64,000 nt of DNA from positions 107,957,530 through 108,021,529 of the forward strand of contig CM077160.1 in the NCBI GenBank assembly GCA_039583875.1. Direction: 5' to 3'. Each line of letters opens with the position of its first letter. Position 1 is the first letter of the stretch. The position numbers were made by a program, and so were the translations under genes. The notes below the pieces were generated by a model. The model was not told the origin of the DNA and did no database searches. It saw only the letters and a program-made list of their open reading frames with translations. Origin of the DNA: Platanthera guangdongensis (taxonomy: Eukaryota > Streptophyta > Magnoliopsida > Asparagales > Orchidaceae). Positions 1 through 11,127 of the stretch are shown here, piece after piece.

Positions 1-1589
1 ACAGTTATGTGCTTCAGTCTGGCTATCTCATTTAGCTTTTGATCAAACATCTTCTCATAATCAGTTGCAGCCATTTTGAGACTTGCAATCTCCTTAGCTT
101 GACTCTTGGCCAAGGATTTGCATTTCTTAAATGCTTGCAACAGAACTTTATATTCATCTATCAATTGATGAATATCCTCTTCAGACTCAGATGCACTCTC
201 ATCATTTGATGATGATGAATCTGTTTCTGAACTTGCACAAGAAATTGAACAGAAAGAAAAATTTTGTACCTTACTAGGTCCTGGCTGCTCCAGGATTTTG
301 TCACTTTCTGTCAATGCCATCAGTCCTTGGCACTGACTGTCCTCTTATTAATATATAGAGTTCATGATCTGGATGAACTCTTCTTCTTCTTCCTCAGCAA
401 ACAGTCCTATATATGCTTCAGCATCTGACTCAGTTTCTGATGAAGAAATGTCTGACAGACTCTTATCCTTTTTGGCAACAAAAGACTTTTCCTTCTTGCC
501 CTTGTATTGAGTCTTTTTCTTGTCATTGGACTCCTTCCTTTTCTCTGGACAGTCTGCAACAACATGTCCTTGTCTATTACAGCAATATCATACAATTTTT
601 GAAAGAGTTGCTTTGCTAGACTTGGTCTTTTTCCTGTCTTTCTTTGAAGACTTTTTATTCTGATAATAGTCTTCATTACCCTGTGAAGTAGATGACCTTG
701 TCCTCCACTGTTTCTTCTTTAAGAACTTCTGAAAATGTCTTGTGAAGGCAGCAAAGTCCTCATCACTTTCACCGCTTTCAGACTTTCTGCTGGCTGACTC
801 ATTTAACTCAGTTTCAGCTACTTTTAGTGGTGGAGTTGGTGACTTACTTCTGTACTTTCTGGGGGCTTCTGTTTTAAATGCCACTGTCCTTTCTTTATGT
901 TCACTTTTTGTAGATTTCTCCTCTTCTTTCCTCACCATCAACTGCATTTCATAGGACAGCAGTTTGCCAAACAGTGTTGGTGGAGGAATTTCTGCTAACT
1001 TTGCCATTTACCTAATGACACAGATCTTGGTGTCCCAATCTTTTGTAAGAGACCTTAATAACTTATCATTAAGCTCATAATTACTGAACTCTCTGCCATA
1101 GGACATAAGCTTATTCACAATCCTATAGAACTTTTTATAGCATTCAGTTATGCTATCAGATCTACCTTGCCTAAAGCTTTCATATTCTTGGTTTAGCAAA
1201 GATTTTCTGTCTTGCCTCACTTCTTCAGAACCCTCCATGTACACAATAAGAGTATCCCACATTTCCTTGGATGTCTTGCAGTGTATGAGATTCTGAAAGG
1301 TAGTATCATCTATAACACTCACAATGATGTTCTGAGCCCTTTTGTCCATTGTGGCTAGAACAATCTCATCCTTTGTCATTTCAGAGAAATCCTTAGGTGT
1401 TCTCTGATTTGCATCTAAGACTGAAACCTTCATGGGCACATATGACCCTTCTTTCACTGTGATATAAATCCTAGGATCTGAGGCTTCCATAAACAGTCTC
1501 ACCATTTCCTTCCAGATACCAAAGATCTCTTTTCTACATATGGGTAGCTTCATGAATCCCAATTCCTTATGATTCTCAGTGGAACCCAT
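1..1589 (-). pseudogene. gag: Copia gag (broken), element 1
   Basis: Capsid/nucleocapsid gene of element 1. One reading frame runs from ATG at 1589 to the window edge. In order it holds a UBN2-like capsid region (to about residue 190), a Lys/Ser/Glu-rich linker, a CX2CX4HX4C zinc knuckle (about 594-555), a Ser/Asp/Glu-rich stretch and a coiled-coil-like helix near 180-1. Stops interrupt the frame at 1010-1008 (TAA), 590-588 (TGA) and 350-345 (two TAA in tandem). The TGA at 590-588 sits exactly where the first knuckle cysteine is expected, and the rest of the motif (YCCNRQGHVVADC) follows intact. No protease is reached before the edge. Confidence 0.8.
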
Positions 1590-1674
1590 GATTCTTGATT
1601 TTCTTGATTCTGTAATTTACTTATACTGAATCTGCCAACATGATCTACTCAGACAGTTATGTCCCTTTTTGAGT

Positions 1675-1692
1675 AACCTGGCTCTGATACCA
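1675..1692 (-). other. Primer-binding site, tRNA-iMet, element 1
   Basis: On the minus strand TGGTATCAGAGCCAGGTT lies 2 nt downstream of the LTR end. All 18 bases are complementary to the 3' end of plant initiator tRNA-Met, so this is an undegraded priming site for minus-strand DNA synthesis. Confidence 0.9.
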
Positions 1693-2570
1693 CTTGAAAG
1701 ATATTGTACCTAATCACCTAGAGGGGGGGGGGGGTGAATAGGTGACTTAAATCTTTTTAACTTTTTAGGCAGAATTCAACTTATAACACAGAATTATATC
1801 TACTTTATCACAGCACACAATCAGCAATCACAGAATTCCACAAGCACACAGTAGACACACAGATTTATAGTGGTTCCCCAAGGTTTGGGTACATCCACTT
1901 TCCCCCTACGCCTATCTAGTAGTGTACTAGATTCGGCCAAACTCCTCCACTATCTCAGATCCTCAGATCTTACACTCAGATCCTCAACCAGGTTCCTACA
2001 GCTCAGGCCCAAGGCCCTACAACTCAGCTTCTTCACAAAGCCTACACTCAGCTTTTTCACAAAGCCTACACTCAGCCACAACAAGCCTACACTCAGAGAT
2101 ACAAATCTCCTACACTCAGGCACTCAGGCCCTACACTCAGCATTTATAATTACAGGCTTACAAACTCAGATCCCTAAGGATCCTACAAGATAATATGAAT
2201 ACAAAAATGTAATCTCTACAACTCAGTGAAAAGAGAGAAGAGTTGTGAGTTTCTTGATGAGTTCTTGGAAGAACTCAGCTGAAATCAACCTGACTTGGCT
2301 TTCTTCAAAGCTTCTTGAAAGTAGAACACAATAAGATTGATCTCTTCTGCAGTTGATCCTTGATCTCTGCTACTTAAGATTCAGAATAAATCTGAACCCT
2401 TCTTCTCAGCCTGGTTCTAACGGCTGACTTCTTGGATGGAGCTCTCTCTCTCCAACTTCTTAGATCTTCACTAGATTCTTCAAGGAATAGCTAGATCTTC
2501 TTCTTGTTAATGATCACTTGAACTTGTGTTCAATCTTCTAATCATACTTTTTCTGTAGACAGTGTAAGCC

Positions 2571-2580
2571 TATTTATAGG
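2571..2580 (-). promoter_or_regulatory. LTR TATA box, element 1
   Basis: CCTATAAATA on the minus strand lies between the palindrome array and the presumed start of the LTR transcript. It is the only good TATA box in this LTR and puts the array in U3, 130 to 1100 bp upstream. Confidence 0.6.
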
Positions 2581-2715
2581 TCTTCTTCATGGTAACCGGC
2601 TGGTCCGGTTCATAACTGATTTCTGACAACTCTGACAGGTGCAGTAGACCGGCTGGAATGGCAGCTGTCAAGTCATCCAGTCAGTTCATGAAAATTCTGT
2701 AACTGTCTGAAAGTG

Positions 2716-3690
2716 TCGAGACTGTCTGTCTTTAAGTGTCGACACTTATAGACTAAGTGTCGACACAAGTTGTCTAAGTGTCGACACTAGCCTACAAGGT
2801 GTCGACATAACTCCTTGTGTTGTAGATTTTATATCTCGACACTGCTTCTTCTTCATGTGTCGACACTGATATTAAGTGTCGACACTGATATTAAGTGTCG
2901 ACACAACACTTTGTTCTTCAGCACTTTGTTGTATTCTTCTAAGTGTCGACACAACTCCTTTGTGTCGACACATCTTCATGTGTTGAACTTGTTAAGTGTC
3001 GACACTTCTTCTTGGTGTCGACACATGTCTTCAGTGTTGATACTTGCTGAGTGTCGACACAGCTCCTTGTGTGGACACATTCTTCTTCTGTTGAGACTTT
3101 TGTTGAGTGTCGACACATCTCCTTTGTGTCGACACTTGTACTTAGAATATTCTTGAACTTTGCTAAGTGTTGAGTCTTCAGCTGAGTGTCGACCCATGCT
3201 TTCTTGTGTCGACACTTTCTTCAAGTGTTGAGTCTTCAGCTGAGTGTCGACACATACTTTCTTGTGTCGACACTTTCTTCAAGTGTTGACTCTTCTGCTG
3301 TGTGTCGACACATTGTTCTGGGTGTCGACACTTATACTTAGACTCTGCTGACTTTTGCTGAGTGTCGACACATTGTTCTGGGTGTCGACACTTATACTTA
3401 GACTTTGCTGACTTTTGCTGAGTGTCGACACAGCCTCCAAGTGTCGACACTTTCTGATGTAGACACAGTTTCACTGGGTGTCGACACAACTGCTATGTGT
3501 CGACACTGCTTCACTGCACTCTTCTTCATTGAGTGTCGACACAGCTCATTGTGTCGACACTTTCTGTCTGGTGTCGACTCCACATCCCTGGTGTCGACAC
3601 AATTACTCCAAGTGTCGACACTGCTTGCCTGGGTGTCGACACAAGTCTTCTTAAGTGTCGACACTTTCCCTCTGGGTGTCGACACATGGA
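2716..3690. repeat. Array of palindromic decamer GTGTCGACAC
   Basis: About 31 exact copies of the perfect palindrome GTGTCGACAC, plus several one-base variants, within roughly 970 bp. Spacing is uneven, about 17-45 bp. Copies often alternate between contexts ending -ACA and -ACTT. Two nearly identical longer units occur around 3299-3421. Open frames through the array on both strands, rich in Cys-Arg-His-Ser, are by-products of the repeat. Confidence 0.9.
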
Positions 3691-3830
3691 CTTAGAAACT
3701 TTTTCATCTTTCCTGCAAATACTTAACCTGCACAAGTAAACTCAAAACACATCAAATACATTTTGATGTATATCATTGAGTTGGGTGAGGCTTCTTCAAA
3801 TCAGGTACATTTAAACCAATGTACCCAACA

Positions 3831-4610
3831 CGCGGCCTGGGGGTCAGACCGCTGAGACCGCGCAGGCCGCGCGGCCTGAGCGGACATAGAATTCTGTCCG
3901 CCCAACCTAGGGCATCACGGCCTCCAGGAGGAACCCGGGGCAGGCCGCGATGAGCGAGCTGGCTCCCTTGGGAAGGATCGCCGATTTCGGGGCTAACAGG
4001 ATGCATAATATGTATTTGTATATGGATCCACCATGGGTGTCAACATGTGACGGTTATGTAGTATGAGATGCATAACCATCATCACATGGATGCCCATTAT
4101 CACGTTTACTTTTCTTCGTTACATACAATATTATGTAGTATGAGATGCATAACATTGTTTGTATACGCCACTCATATCATGCAGTAAGGCCTTTTTTTAG
4201 AATGCATAGCACTGCATACATAACATATCATCGTATGAGCACACGTGCCAAGTTAAAGATCTGCATGATGACATATGTACACCCATGATTTGAGACGAAA
4301 TTTAAACATTCATACATTCATATTATTGGAACAAGCTAGAAGCATAACATCATTGTATGATTTCCCAGAGCAAGGTAACAACAAGAGCAAACATCTGTTC
4401 TTTTCCGATCTGATCTGAGTCTATTCGTTCCTGATCTGATCTGAGTCAGGGTATTCGAGTTTTCTAGCTTCGATGTCGTAAGCTAGGTCCTTGATAAGTC
4501 GTTTGTTCGTATCGGTAAAATATGAACCCGAAACAGTTTGCTAAGGGAATATCTTCCCAGTTTGTGATGCCTTAGGCAAGGTTTGACTGGATATCCGTTT
4601 ATTCTGTAGA
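3831..4610 (+). other. Gypsy 5' region: GC-rich palindromes, then AT-rich leader
   Basis: No gene. 3831-3960 is very GC-rich and includes the perfect 16-bp palindrome CAGGCCGCGCGGCCTG (3863-3878). 3990-4360 is AT-rich with a 23-bp direct repeat at 4054-4076 and 4131-4153. CAGAGCAAGG at 4366-4375 could be the remnant of a tRNA-iMet primer site. 4376-4610 looks like a gag leader. By position 3831 to about 4360 should be the end of the gypsy 5' LTR, but I cannot align it with the end of the 3' LTR at 24530. Confidence 0.45.
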
Positions 4611-5692
4611 ATGCCGCCTAAACGCGTTCCGACGAGGTCAACTCTCCAGTCAGAGGGTGAGTCTTCTGGTGCCCAGAGCGAAGCGCTGCGGCAAAGTAAT
4701 GAGGCCCTGACGAGGCAGATGGGGGACATGCAATCTCAGATATAATCGTTATTAGCTGTCGTCGCCGGACAACAAACTAGAGCGCAGGACCCTATTGTGG
4801 GCCAAACCGTTCCTACTCCTCCTGCTACTCTAGTTCCCTCAGTCGCACTGCCGCCTGAGATGAATTTCATTTCTCACTTCTAGTGACTTGAACCTCCTTT
4901 ATATGATGGTAGAGCAGACTTCATGGCATTGGATGACTGGATCATTGCCATGGAAGAATTATTTTCCTACTATGGCATTTCCTCCGATCATAAGATGATG
5001 ATTGTGGCGTATCAGCTCAAGGGTCTTGCGAAGAGTTGGTGGATCAGAGAAAAAGAGAACCTTTCTGATGGGTGCTCGTGGGAATCATTCAAGAGTATGT
5101 TACTGAAGAAGTTGTTACCATCAGTCGAGCGAGACTGTCTAATGAACAACTTTTTACACCTGAAGCAGAGGCAACTCACTGTTAGTGAGTACGAGGTCGA
5201 GTTTAGTAAGCTCAGTCATTTCTCCCCAGATTTGGTAGCATCCGAATAAGGCAGAGTAAATCATTTCCTGGGTGGTCTGAGACCTTTGAAGAAGTAGTCG
5301 AAGCCGCCTTAAAGGTTGAGGCGATAAAAAATGCGAAGAATCGGGTATTGCATGTAAAGAAGGACAAGAGGAAATCTGACGATGTAGGAAGTGCTAGGGC
5401 ATCTGGCCCTGCAATGAAGAAGGATAGAAGGGAAGCGTGTAGCTTCTGTGGTAAGCCAGGACACCCTTTTGAGAAGTGCTTTAAGAGACTGGATGCGCAG
5501 AAGCTGTCTCAGGTACACGCGATCCAGGATGCTCTAAAGGGAGGCCCTGTCTGTACTTATTGCCAGTGGAGTGGGCATGATGTGGCCCATTTTCGCAAGA
5601 AGGCTGGAACTTGTTTTCTCTGCGGCCATAAAGAGCACATGAAGGCTAATTGCCCGCAGAGCCAGCCTGCGCTGCATGCAGTTCCGTTGTAG
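4611..5692 (+). pseudogene. gag: Gypsy gag (broken)
   Basis: Starts MPPKRVPTRSTLQ at 4611, a typical Tekay-type gag start. A retrotransposon-gag domain follows, clearest at 4923-5249 (GLAKSWWIREKE, LKQRQLTVSEYEVEFSKL). The C-terminus has three knuckle-like motifs: CSFCGKPGHPFEKC, CTYCQWSGHDVAHF (last Cys lost) and CFLCGHKEHMKANC. In-frame stops occur near 4743, 4882 and 5247, and a frame change precedes 5348. The product would be the capsid/nucleocapsid of the gypsy particle. Confidence 0.75.
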
Positions 5693-5838
5693 ACTCTACC
5701 GCCGCCCCGCCTCTCGTGGACAAGGGAAAAGGAAAGTTGAATGTGCTGACTAAGGAGGAAGCCCAATCTTCGACTCAAGGGATCTCAGGTTAGTCTCTGA
5801 CTCAGCTAGTAATCTCTTTTAGTAGATTTATAGTTTCT

Positions 5839-6178
5839 ATATTTTAGTTGCGCGCGCTATGTGTTTAGGTGAATTTAAGGTGAAGAATAAGTGGGCGCGC
5901 ATTTTGTTTGATTCAGATGTTACTCACTCCTTTGTGGCGAGGAGTTTTATAGACCGACATTGCTGGGCTCTCGACCAGTTAGACACCTCCATAAACGTCA
6001 AATTTCCTTCAGGAGAGTTCGTGATGTCAAGTCAGGTTATCTAAAAATGCCCCATCTTCCTAGGTGGTTTTCTAGCCTTTGCGGATCTGAAGGTGCTAGA
6101 TTTGGTAGACTTCGACGTGATTTTGGGCATGGACTGACTGTCCAGCTATGATGTCGTCATTCAGTGCAAGCACAAGCA
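5839..6178 (+). pseudogene. pol: Gypsy aspartic protease (broken)
   Basis: A retropepsin-like segment. The active-site region reads LFDSDVTHSF where the family has D-S/T-G, so the glycine after the catalytic Asp-Ser is an aspartate. The second conserved block, DFDVILGMD, follows near 6100-6135, with a TGA where Trp is expected. A TAA interrupts the frame at 6042-6044. The enzyme would process Gag-Pol; here it is almost certainly inactive. Confidence 0.7.
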
Positions 6179-7740
6179 CTTGGATTTTAAAGGTGACGAT
6201 GGCCAGCCCATGAGTGTGTATGGTTTGCCGCGTCAGGAATCTCCGATCATTTCTGCGGTACGTGCTCGCAAATTTCAAGATTCTGGCTGTGATTCTTTCC
6301 TTGTCTCTGTTTCTGTTCTGGGAACTACACCGGTTGAGCCTCGGGTTGAGGATGTTTCTATGGTGCGTGAGTTTCCGAATGTCTTCCCTGTTAGTCTTCC
6401 TGGACTTCCTCCTGGGAGAGAGGCGGAGTTTGTTATAAACCTTGAGCTAGACACTCGCCCTATTGCAAAGGTACCGTACCGCATGGCGCCGCGTGTGTTA
6501 GAGGAGCTGCGTACTCAACTAGATGAATTATTGCAGCGCGGTTTTATTAGACCCAGTTCTTCCCCCTAGGGTGCACCAGTGCTCTTCGTGAAGAAAAAGG
6601 ATGGAATGATGAGGCTATGCATTGACTATCGAGAGCTAAATAAGGTGACCATTAAGAACAGATATCCGTTACCTAGGATCGATGACTTGTTCGATCAGTT
6701 GCGAGGTAACTCCATGTTCTCGAAGATTGACCTCCGTTCAGGTTACCATTAGTTAAGAATCCGGGAGTCAGACATCCGCGAACTATTTTTCATTCTCGCT
6801 ATGGTCACTTTGAATTTCTGGTAATGTCATTTGGATTAACGAATGCACCGTTAGCCTTTATGGACATGATGAAGAGAGTGTTCAAGGATTTTCTGGATAT
6901 GTTTGTGGTGGTATTCATTGACGATGTCCTCGTATATTCCAGAAATGCGGATGAGCACGCCTTGCACTTGCGCTTGGTCTTGTCTACTCTGAGGGAGCAC
7001 AAGCTGTATGCAAAGCTTAGCAAGTGCGAGTTCTGGTTGTCTCAGGTGTCATTCCTTGGACACATTGTTAGTAAGGACGGTATCTCAGTGGACCCCGCGA
7101 AGATAGTCACAGTCTTGGTTTGGAAGAGACCTACATCACCTAAGGAGATAAAGAGCTTCTTAGGGTTGGCAGATTACTACAAAAGATTTGTGGAAGGATT
7201 CTCTGTGCTCTCTGCGCCGTTGACCAGGCTTACGCAAAAGAGCGCAGCTTTTATTTGGAGTGATGCCTGTGAGGAAGCTTTTCAAGAGCTCAAGAGGATA
7301 TTGTGTTCTGCTCCAGTGATGCCGGTGGAAGGAGTAGAGTATGCTGTTTATGTGGACGCCTCGCGAGTTGGACTCGGTTGCGTGTTGATGCATGACGATA
7401 AAGTAATTGCGTATGGATCGAGACAATTGAAGGTGCATGAAAAGAATTACCCTATGCACGACCTGGAATTCACTGCCGTCATTTATGCCTTGAAGTTGTG
7501 GAGACATTTTCTGTATGGAGTGTCGTGCAAAATTTATTCAGACCATAAAAGTTTGAAATATGTCCTCACTCAGAAGGAATTGTATTTGCGCCAGCGTCGA
7601 TGGCTAGAGTATGTTGCGGACTACGAAGTCGATATCCTTTATCATCCAGGAAAGGCTAATGTAGTAGCGGATGCGTTGAGCCGGAAGCCCGCACATATCT
7701 TTAACCTCTGGGTGCAATCCCTTATTGAAGAGTTTTTGCT
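6179..7740 (+). pseudogene. pol: Gypsy reverse transcriptase and RNase H (broken)
   Basis: Reverse transcriptase blocks are in the expected order: VPYRMAP (about 6472), [20 protein letters not shown] (about 6580), a fingers/palm region to 6750, [14 protein letters not shown] (about 6810) and the catalytic box FIDDVLVYS (about 6917), which keeps both aspartates. RNase H keeps its acidic residues in [25 protein letters not shown] and VADALSRK. Damage: TAG at 6567-6569 (Trp expected), TAG near 6751 (Gln expected), and a frameshift near 6780. From 6824 onward the frame is open to 8026. Confidence 0.85.
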
Positions 7741-9222
7741 CATGGACATAACCGTAGGGAATAGCGCTTCGCTGAGTAGCTTAGAGGTGGGAGAGCCTTC
7801 GTGGATTACTCTCACTAAGCTACATCAGAAAAACGATCCTGATTTGCAACAACTCCGCAGTAGGACTGAGAAAGGGGAATTACCTGACTTTTCAATTGAC
7901 GACATGGGTACCCTAAAGTACCGCGAAAAATACTGTATTCCCACTGTTGGAGACATCCGAGCAAGAATATGCAGTGAAGCGCATGGTTCGAGTGTTGCTT
8001 ATCATCCTGGTTCCACGAAGATGTAAAGAGATTTGAAGCAGATTGTTTGGTGGTCAGGCAAGAAGAATGACATTGCAAGATTTGTATCTGAATGTTATAC
8101 CTGCCGGCGTGCCAAAGCCGATCATAGAAGGTCAGGCGGTAAGTTAACGCCTTTAGACATACCAAGTTGGAAATGAGAGAGTTTATCCATGGATTTCATA
8201 ACCGGTTTGCCGAGATCACCCCGAGAGCATGATATCGTGTGGGTTATCGTGGATAGACTAATAAAGTGTGCCCACTTTATGCCTTTCAAGATTGATTATT
8301 CCATGGAAAAAATAGCTGAGCTTTATCTGGACGAAGTTATCAGACTGCATGGTGTACCTACGAGTATTGTGTCAGACCGAGACTCCCGATTCATGTCTCG
8401 TTTCTGGCAGAGCTTGCAAGGAGCTCTAGGTACGGACCTGAGATATTCTACTGCCTATCATCCTCAGACAAATGGCCAGACAGATAGAGTGAATCAGATC
8501 TTGGAGGATTTAGATGCTATATTCTGGACCATGGTGGGGCTTGAGATAAATGCCTCGGATTGATGGAGTTCGCGTACAATAACAGTTATCAGTAAAGTTT
8601 GCAGATGGTGCCCTTTGAAGCCTTATATGGAAGGCGTTGTCGAACTCCCCTGTTTTGGGCAGAAGTAGGTGAGAAGCCTTTGCTCGGTCCAGAAGCGCTG
8701 GAGGATATGAGAATTTTAGTGACGCATAATCGTGAAAAGCTGAGGTTAGCTCAGGAGAGATATGAGAAATATGCAAATCAGCGCAAAGTTGATCTGGAGT
8801 TTGCGGTTGGGGACTTGGTGTTTCTGAAGGTCTCTGCGATGCCAGGTGTTAAGAGATTTGGAAGGAACCATAAGCTAGATCACAGGTATGTGGGACCTTT
8901 TCATATTCTGGAGTGCATTGGAGTTTTTGCCTATAGACTGGAATTGCCTGATTCTTTCCCTAGTGTTCACGACGCATTTCATGTGAGCCAGTTGCGAAAG
9001 TGTGTTCGTAGTGATCAGCATGTCCTTGACTCAGTGCCCCAGTTGCAGCCTAATCTCTCGTATGTCGAAGAGCCTGTCCGTATTCTGGAGACACAAGATT
9101 GTGTGTTAAGAAATAAAACAATTCCGATGGTTAAGGTTCTTTGGCGAAATCAGGATGCTAGAGGTGCAACTTGGGAATTGGTATCCGCAATGAGAGAATC
9201 TCATCCTCAGCTGTTCTCCTAG
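7741..9222 (+). pseudogene. pol: Gypsy integrase with chromodomain-like C-terminus (broken)
   Basis: Integrase with an H2C2 zinc-binding region ([16 protein letters not shown], then CYTCRRAK, about 7976-8115), a catalytic core at 8189-8540 and a C-terminal domain at 8599-9222. The first two core acidic residues are present (VIVDRL and VSDRDSRF). The third is not: NGQTDRVNQ has Asp where the family has Glu. The tail has the plan of Tekay chromodomains (EEPVRILETQD, KVLWRNQ, ATWEL). Stops at about 8024 and 8174 and breaks near 8560-8600 interrupt the frame. Confidence 0.85.
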
Positions 9223-9322
9223 TCTTCCCCGGTTAGTATTCTTGTTTAAAGAATTCCTCTGTTGTGTCTCTCCCTTTGCCCTCTTGTTTCGTTTCGTGCT
9301 CCAAGTTTCGGGAGGAAACTTC

Positions 9323-9380
9323 CTTTTTGGAGGGGTGACTATAACGCCCCTGTTTTTTTCGGCAATTATTTAATCCTCTT
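9323..9380 (+). repeat. Gypsy polypurine tract and start of 3' LTR
   Basis: GGAGGGGTGAC (about 9328-9338) is the polypurine tract and TATAACGCCCCTG the LTR start, where Tekay-type LTRs usually begin TGTAACGCCC, so TG has become TA. The LTR is interrupted after 9380 by copia element 3. The last five bases, CTCTT, are the left copy of that target duplication. Confidence 0.7.
9376..9380. other. Target-site duplication CTCTT, left copy
   Basis: CTCTT directly precedes the TGTTGG end of element 3 and is repeated at 21556-21560 directly after its terminal CA. This proves one integration of 9381-21555. Confidence 0.95.
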
Positions 9381-10993
9381 TGTTGGAACACCCTATTATT
9401 GATTTGGGTCAGGATCACTATGTCTCTTAGGAAACCTGTTTTGACCTCATTGTATAGATCTAAAGGTCAATTAGAATTGAGTTTAAGGGTTAGTAGTTAG
9501 GTTTGGAAGTTGCCCTCAAGACCAGGTTTTTCAGTTTGGAAACTAAGTCATTTCGTCAAGCTCAGTACGACGAATCGTCGAACTCCATTCGACGATCGGT
9601 GAGCTCACTTCGACGAATCATCGAACTCCATTCGACGATCTCTGAGCTCAACTTCAACAAGTCGTCGAACTCCATTCGACGATCTTTGAGCTCAGATCGA
9701 CGATCTTGACTTCAGTTTGGTTCTCAATCTCTGAGCTCAGTTCGACGATAGTTGAGCTCAGATCGACGATCTCTGTTTCTGTCTAAGTCCAAATCTCTGA
9801 GCTCAGTTCGACGATAGTGGAGCTCAGTTCGACGTTTTTCTGAAGAGTTCAACGATTTTCAAGATTCAAATTCAGACAGTTGAGGAATTATTGTCAGCAT
9901 TTAATTCAGAGATCTTGTAGCCGTTTTCATTTATTCTGGAGCAAGTTTCAAGGGATTTTCAAAAAATGTTTTATTGGACTTTCCTCCAGAAGACAATTGC
10001 AATTAAGGAAGTCATTTAATGACAGGCCAACGACTATCTTGGACAAATGATCATTTCTATTCAGAGAAAAATGAATAAAAGACAAGAGTTTTTTTTATTC
10101 CTGACACAAGTAGAAGAACAAGAAGAAGAACAAGAAGTTAAAAAAACTCTCAACAACAACAATTTCTGCAACAGCTCTAAAAACAACAATTATACAGAGA
10201 AAGAAAGAGAGTTCCAAACATTCTCAGTCTCAAGATTCATACAAGAACACCAACACCAAAAGGAGATCAACAAACTGAAATCTTCAGATCTCTTTTGATT
10301 CAAGTGTTCAAGACCATCATCATTCAAGACTCTAGACACCTCACATTTCAGTTGTTGCTGAAATCATCATTTGCTAGAGATCAATTTTCTGAAGGCCTAT
10401 CACCCTACTGCAAAGCTTCACTTCCTGAACAACTACAGATCTCAGGGGGAGCTTTGACAACATCACTGAATTCACATAGTCTTCTCACTGTGATTGAGAA
10501 AAGAAGACTTTCATCACTCTCTCATCCCCACCTCTGTAAAGGGTTTTTCAAACTCCCTTCAAAAGTTTGTGTGTGGTTTTTGAGCACCTTATCAAAAGCT
10601 CATTGGTGGCAAGACACCTGATCAAAAAATATGGTTTGGTTTTTGAGCACCTTATCAAAAGCTCATTGGTGCCCAGGACACCTGATCAACTCATCCTGCA
10701 GTGGATTCCTACCTAGGGTGGTAGAAGAGTGGATGTACCCAGATTGGTTGGGGGACCACTATAGCTCCTTGTGTCTTCTGGTTGCTTGTTTCTCTTTCTG
10801 TTTCTGGCTGTGGTTTGTGACTAGGTTGCTTTGTGACTAGATTGCTCTGTGATCATTCTGTGATTAGATTTACCTTTTATTATTTGCTTCCCTGTTCACA
10901 TTAGAATACAACAACTGTTGTAAAAGTTTTTAGCAAACACCATACTCTATTCACCCCCCCTCTAGAGTATATCAGATCTAACTCACACTTTCA
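9381..10993 (+). repeat. 5' LTR of copia element 3 (1613 bp)
   Basis: Runs from TGTTGGAACACCC to ACTTTCA. U3 holds the TCGTCGA/TCGACGA inverted-repeat block (9553-9836). A TATA-like AATAAAAG lies near 10073, and a C-run followed by TCTAGAG lies about 40 bp before the end. The Gln/Glu- and Leu-rich open frames inside (for example 10047-10840) recur in the 3' LTR and are not genes. Confidence 0.93.
9553..9836. repeat. TCGTCGA/TCGACGA inverted-repeat block, 5' LTR of element 3
   Basis: Repeated hairpin-like units in which TCGTCGAAC is followed after a few bases by TTCGACGAT, joined by GAGCTC-containing spacers. Related blocks occur at 12761-12936, 16397-16664 and 20119-20401. Confidence 0.85.
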
Positions 10994-10995
10994 AT

Positions 10996-11013
10996 TGGTA
11001 TCAAAGCGAGGTT
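10996..11013 (+). other. Primer-binding site, element 3
   Basis: TGGTATCAAAGCGAGGTT begins 3 nt after the 5' LTR. It matches the initiator tRNA-Met complement except at two positions. Confidence 0.85.
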
Positions 11014-11127
11014 GGTTAAAAATACCACATCTCAGTGGTTGCACAAGCTAACACCTGAACCCAAAGATTCCTATAGTTAGATCTGCTTGTTGTAGATTTT
11101 GTTATTAGAATTATTTTTTCACAAATC

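Larger units (their letters stand above)
1..3830 (-). mobile_element. Copia retrotransposon, element 1 (5' part)
   Basis: A Ty1/copia element read on the minus strand, with its 5' LTR (1695-3830), primer-binding site and gag visible and the rest beyond the left edge. It is called copia because gag is a UBN2-type protein with one zinc knuckle followed by an acidic and coiled-coil tail, and because the primer site matches initiator tRNA-Met exactly. Its gag resembles that of element 5. The LTR ends abruptly at 3830 against GC-rich DNA that I assign to the gypsy element, so element 1 probably inserted there. The matching target duplication would lie outside the window; its expected right copy is CGCGG (3831-3835). 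Confidence 0.85.
1695..3830 (-). repeat. 5' LTR of copia element 1 (2136 bp)
   Basis: Read on the minus strand it starts TGTTGGGTACATTGG (3830) and ends TTTCA (1695), next to the primer site. Its parts are: a U3 filled by a palindrome array (2716-3690); a TATA box at 2580-2571; a transcribed part with about eight copies of CCTACACTCAG or close variants on the plus strand (about 1975-2150); and a poly-G/C tract (1722-1734) about 30 bp from the LTR end. The partner LTR is outside the window, so the boundaries rest on TG...CA ends, the primer site and the breakpoint at 3830. Confidence 0.8.

Noticed and set aside
2716..3690. Regularly spaced palindromes resembling a CRISPR array
   Set aside because: The repeat is only 10 bp, spacing is uneven, there are no cas genes, and it lies within a plant LTR.
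2815..3735. Several Cys/Arg/His/Ser-rich reading frames on both strands
   Set aside because: They are translations of the palindrome array; the repeated peptides exist because the repeat reads open in several frames.
10047..10840. Gln/Glu-rich and Leu-rich small frames
   Set aside because: They recur in the 3' LTR of the same element (20446-21405) and have no protein signature.
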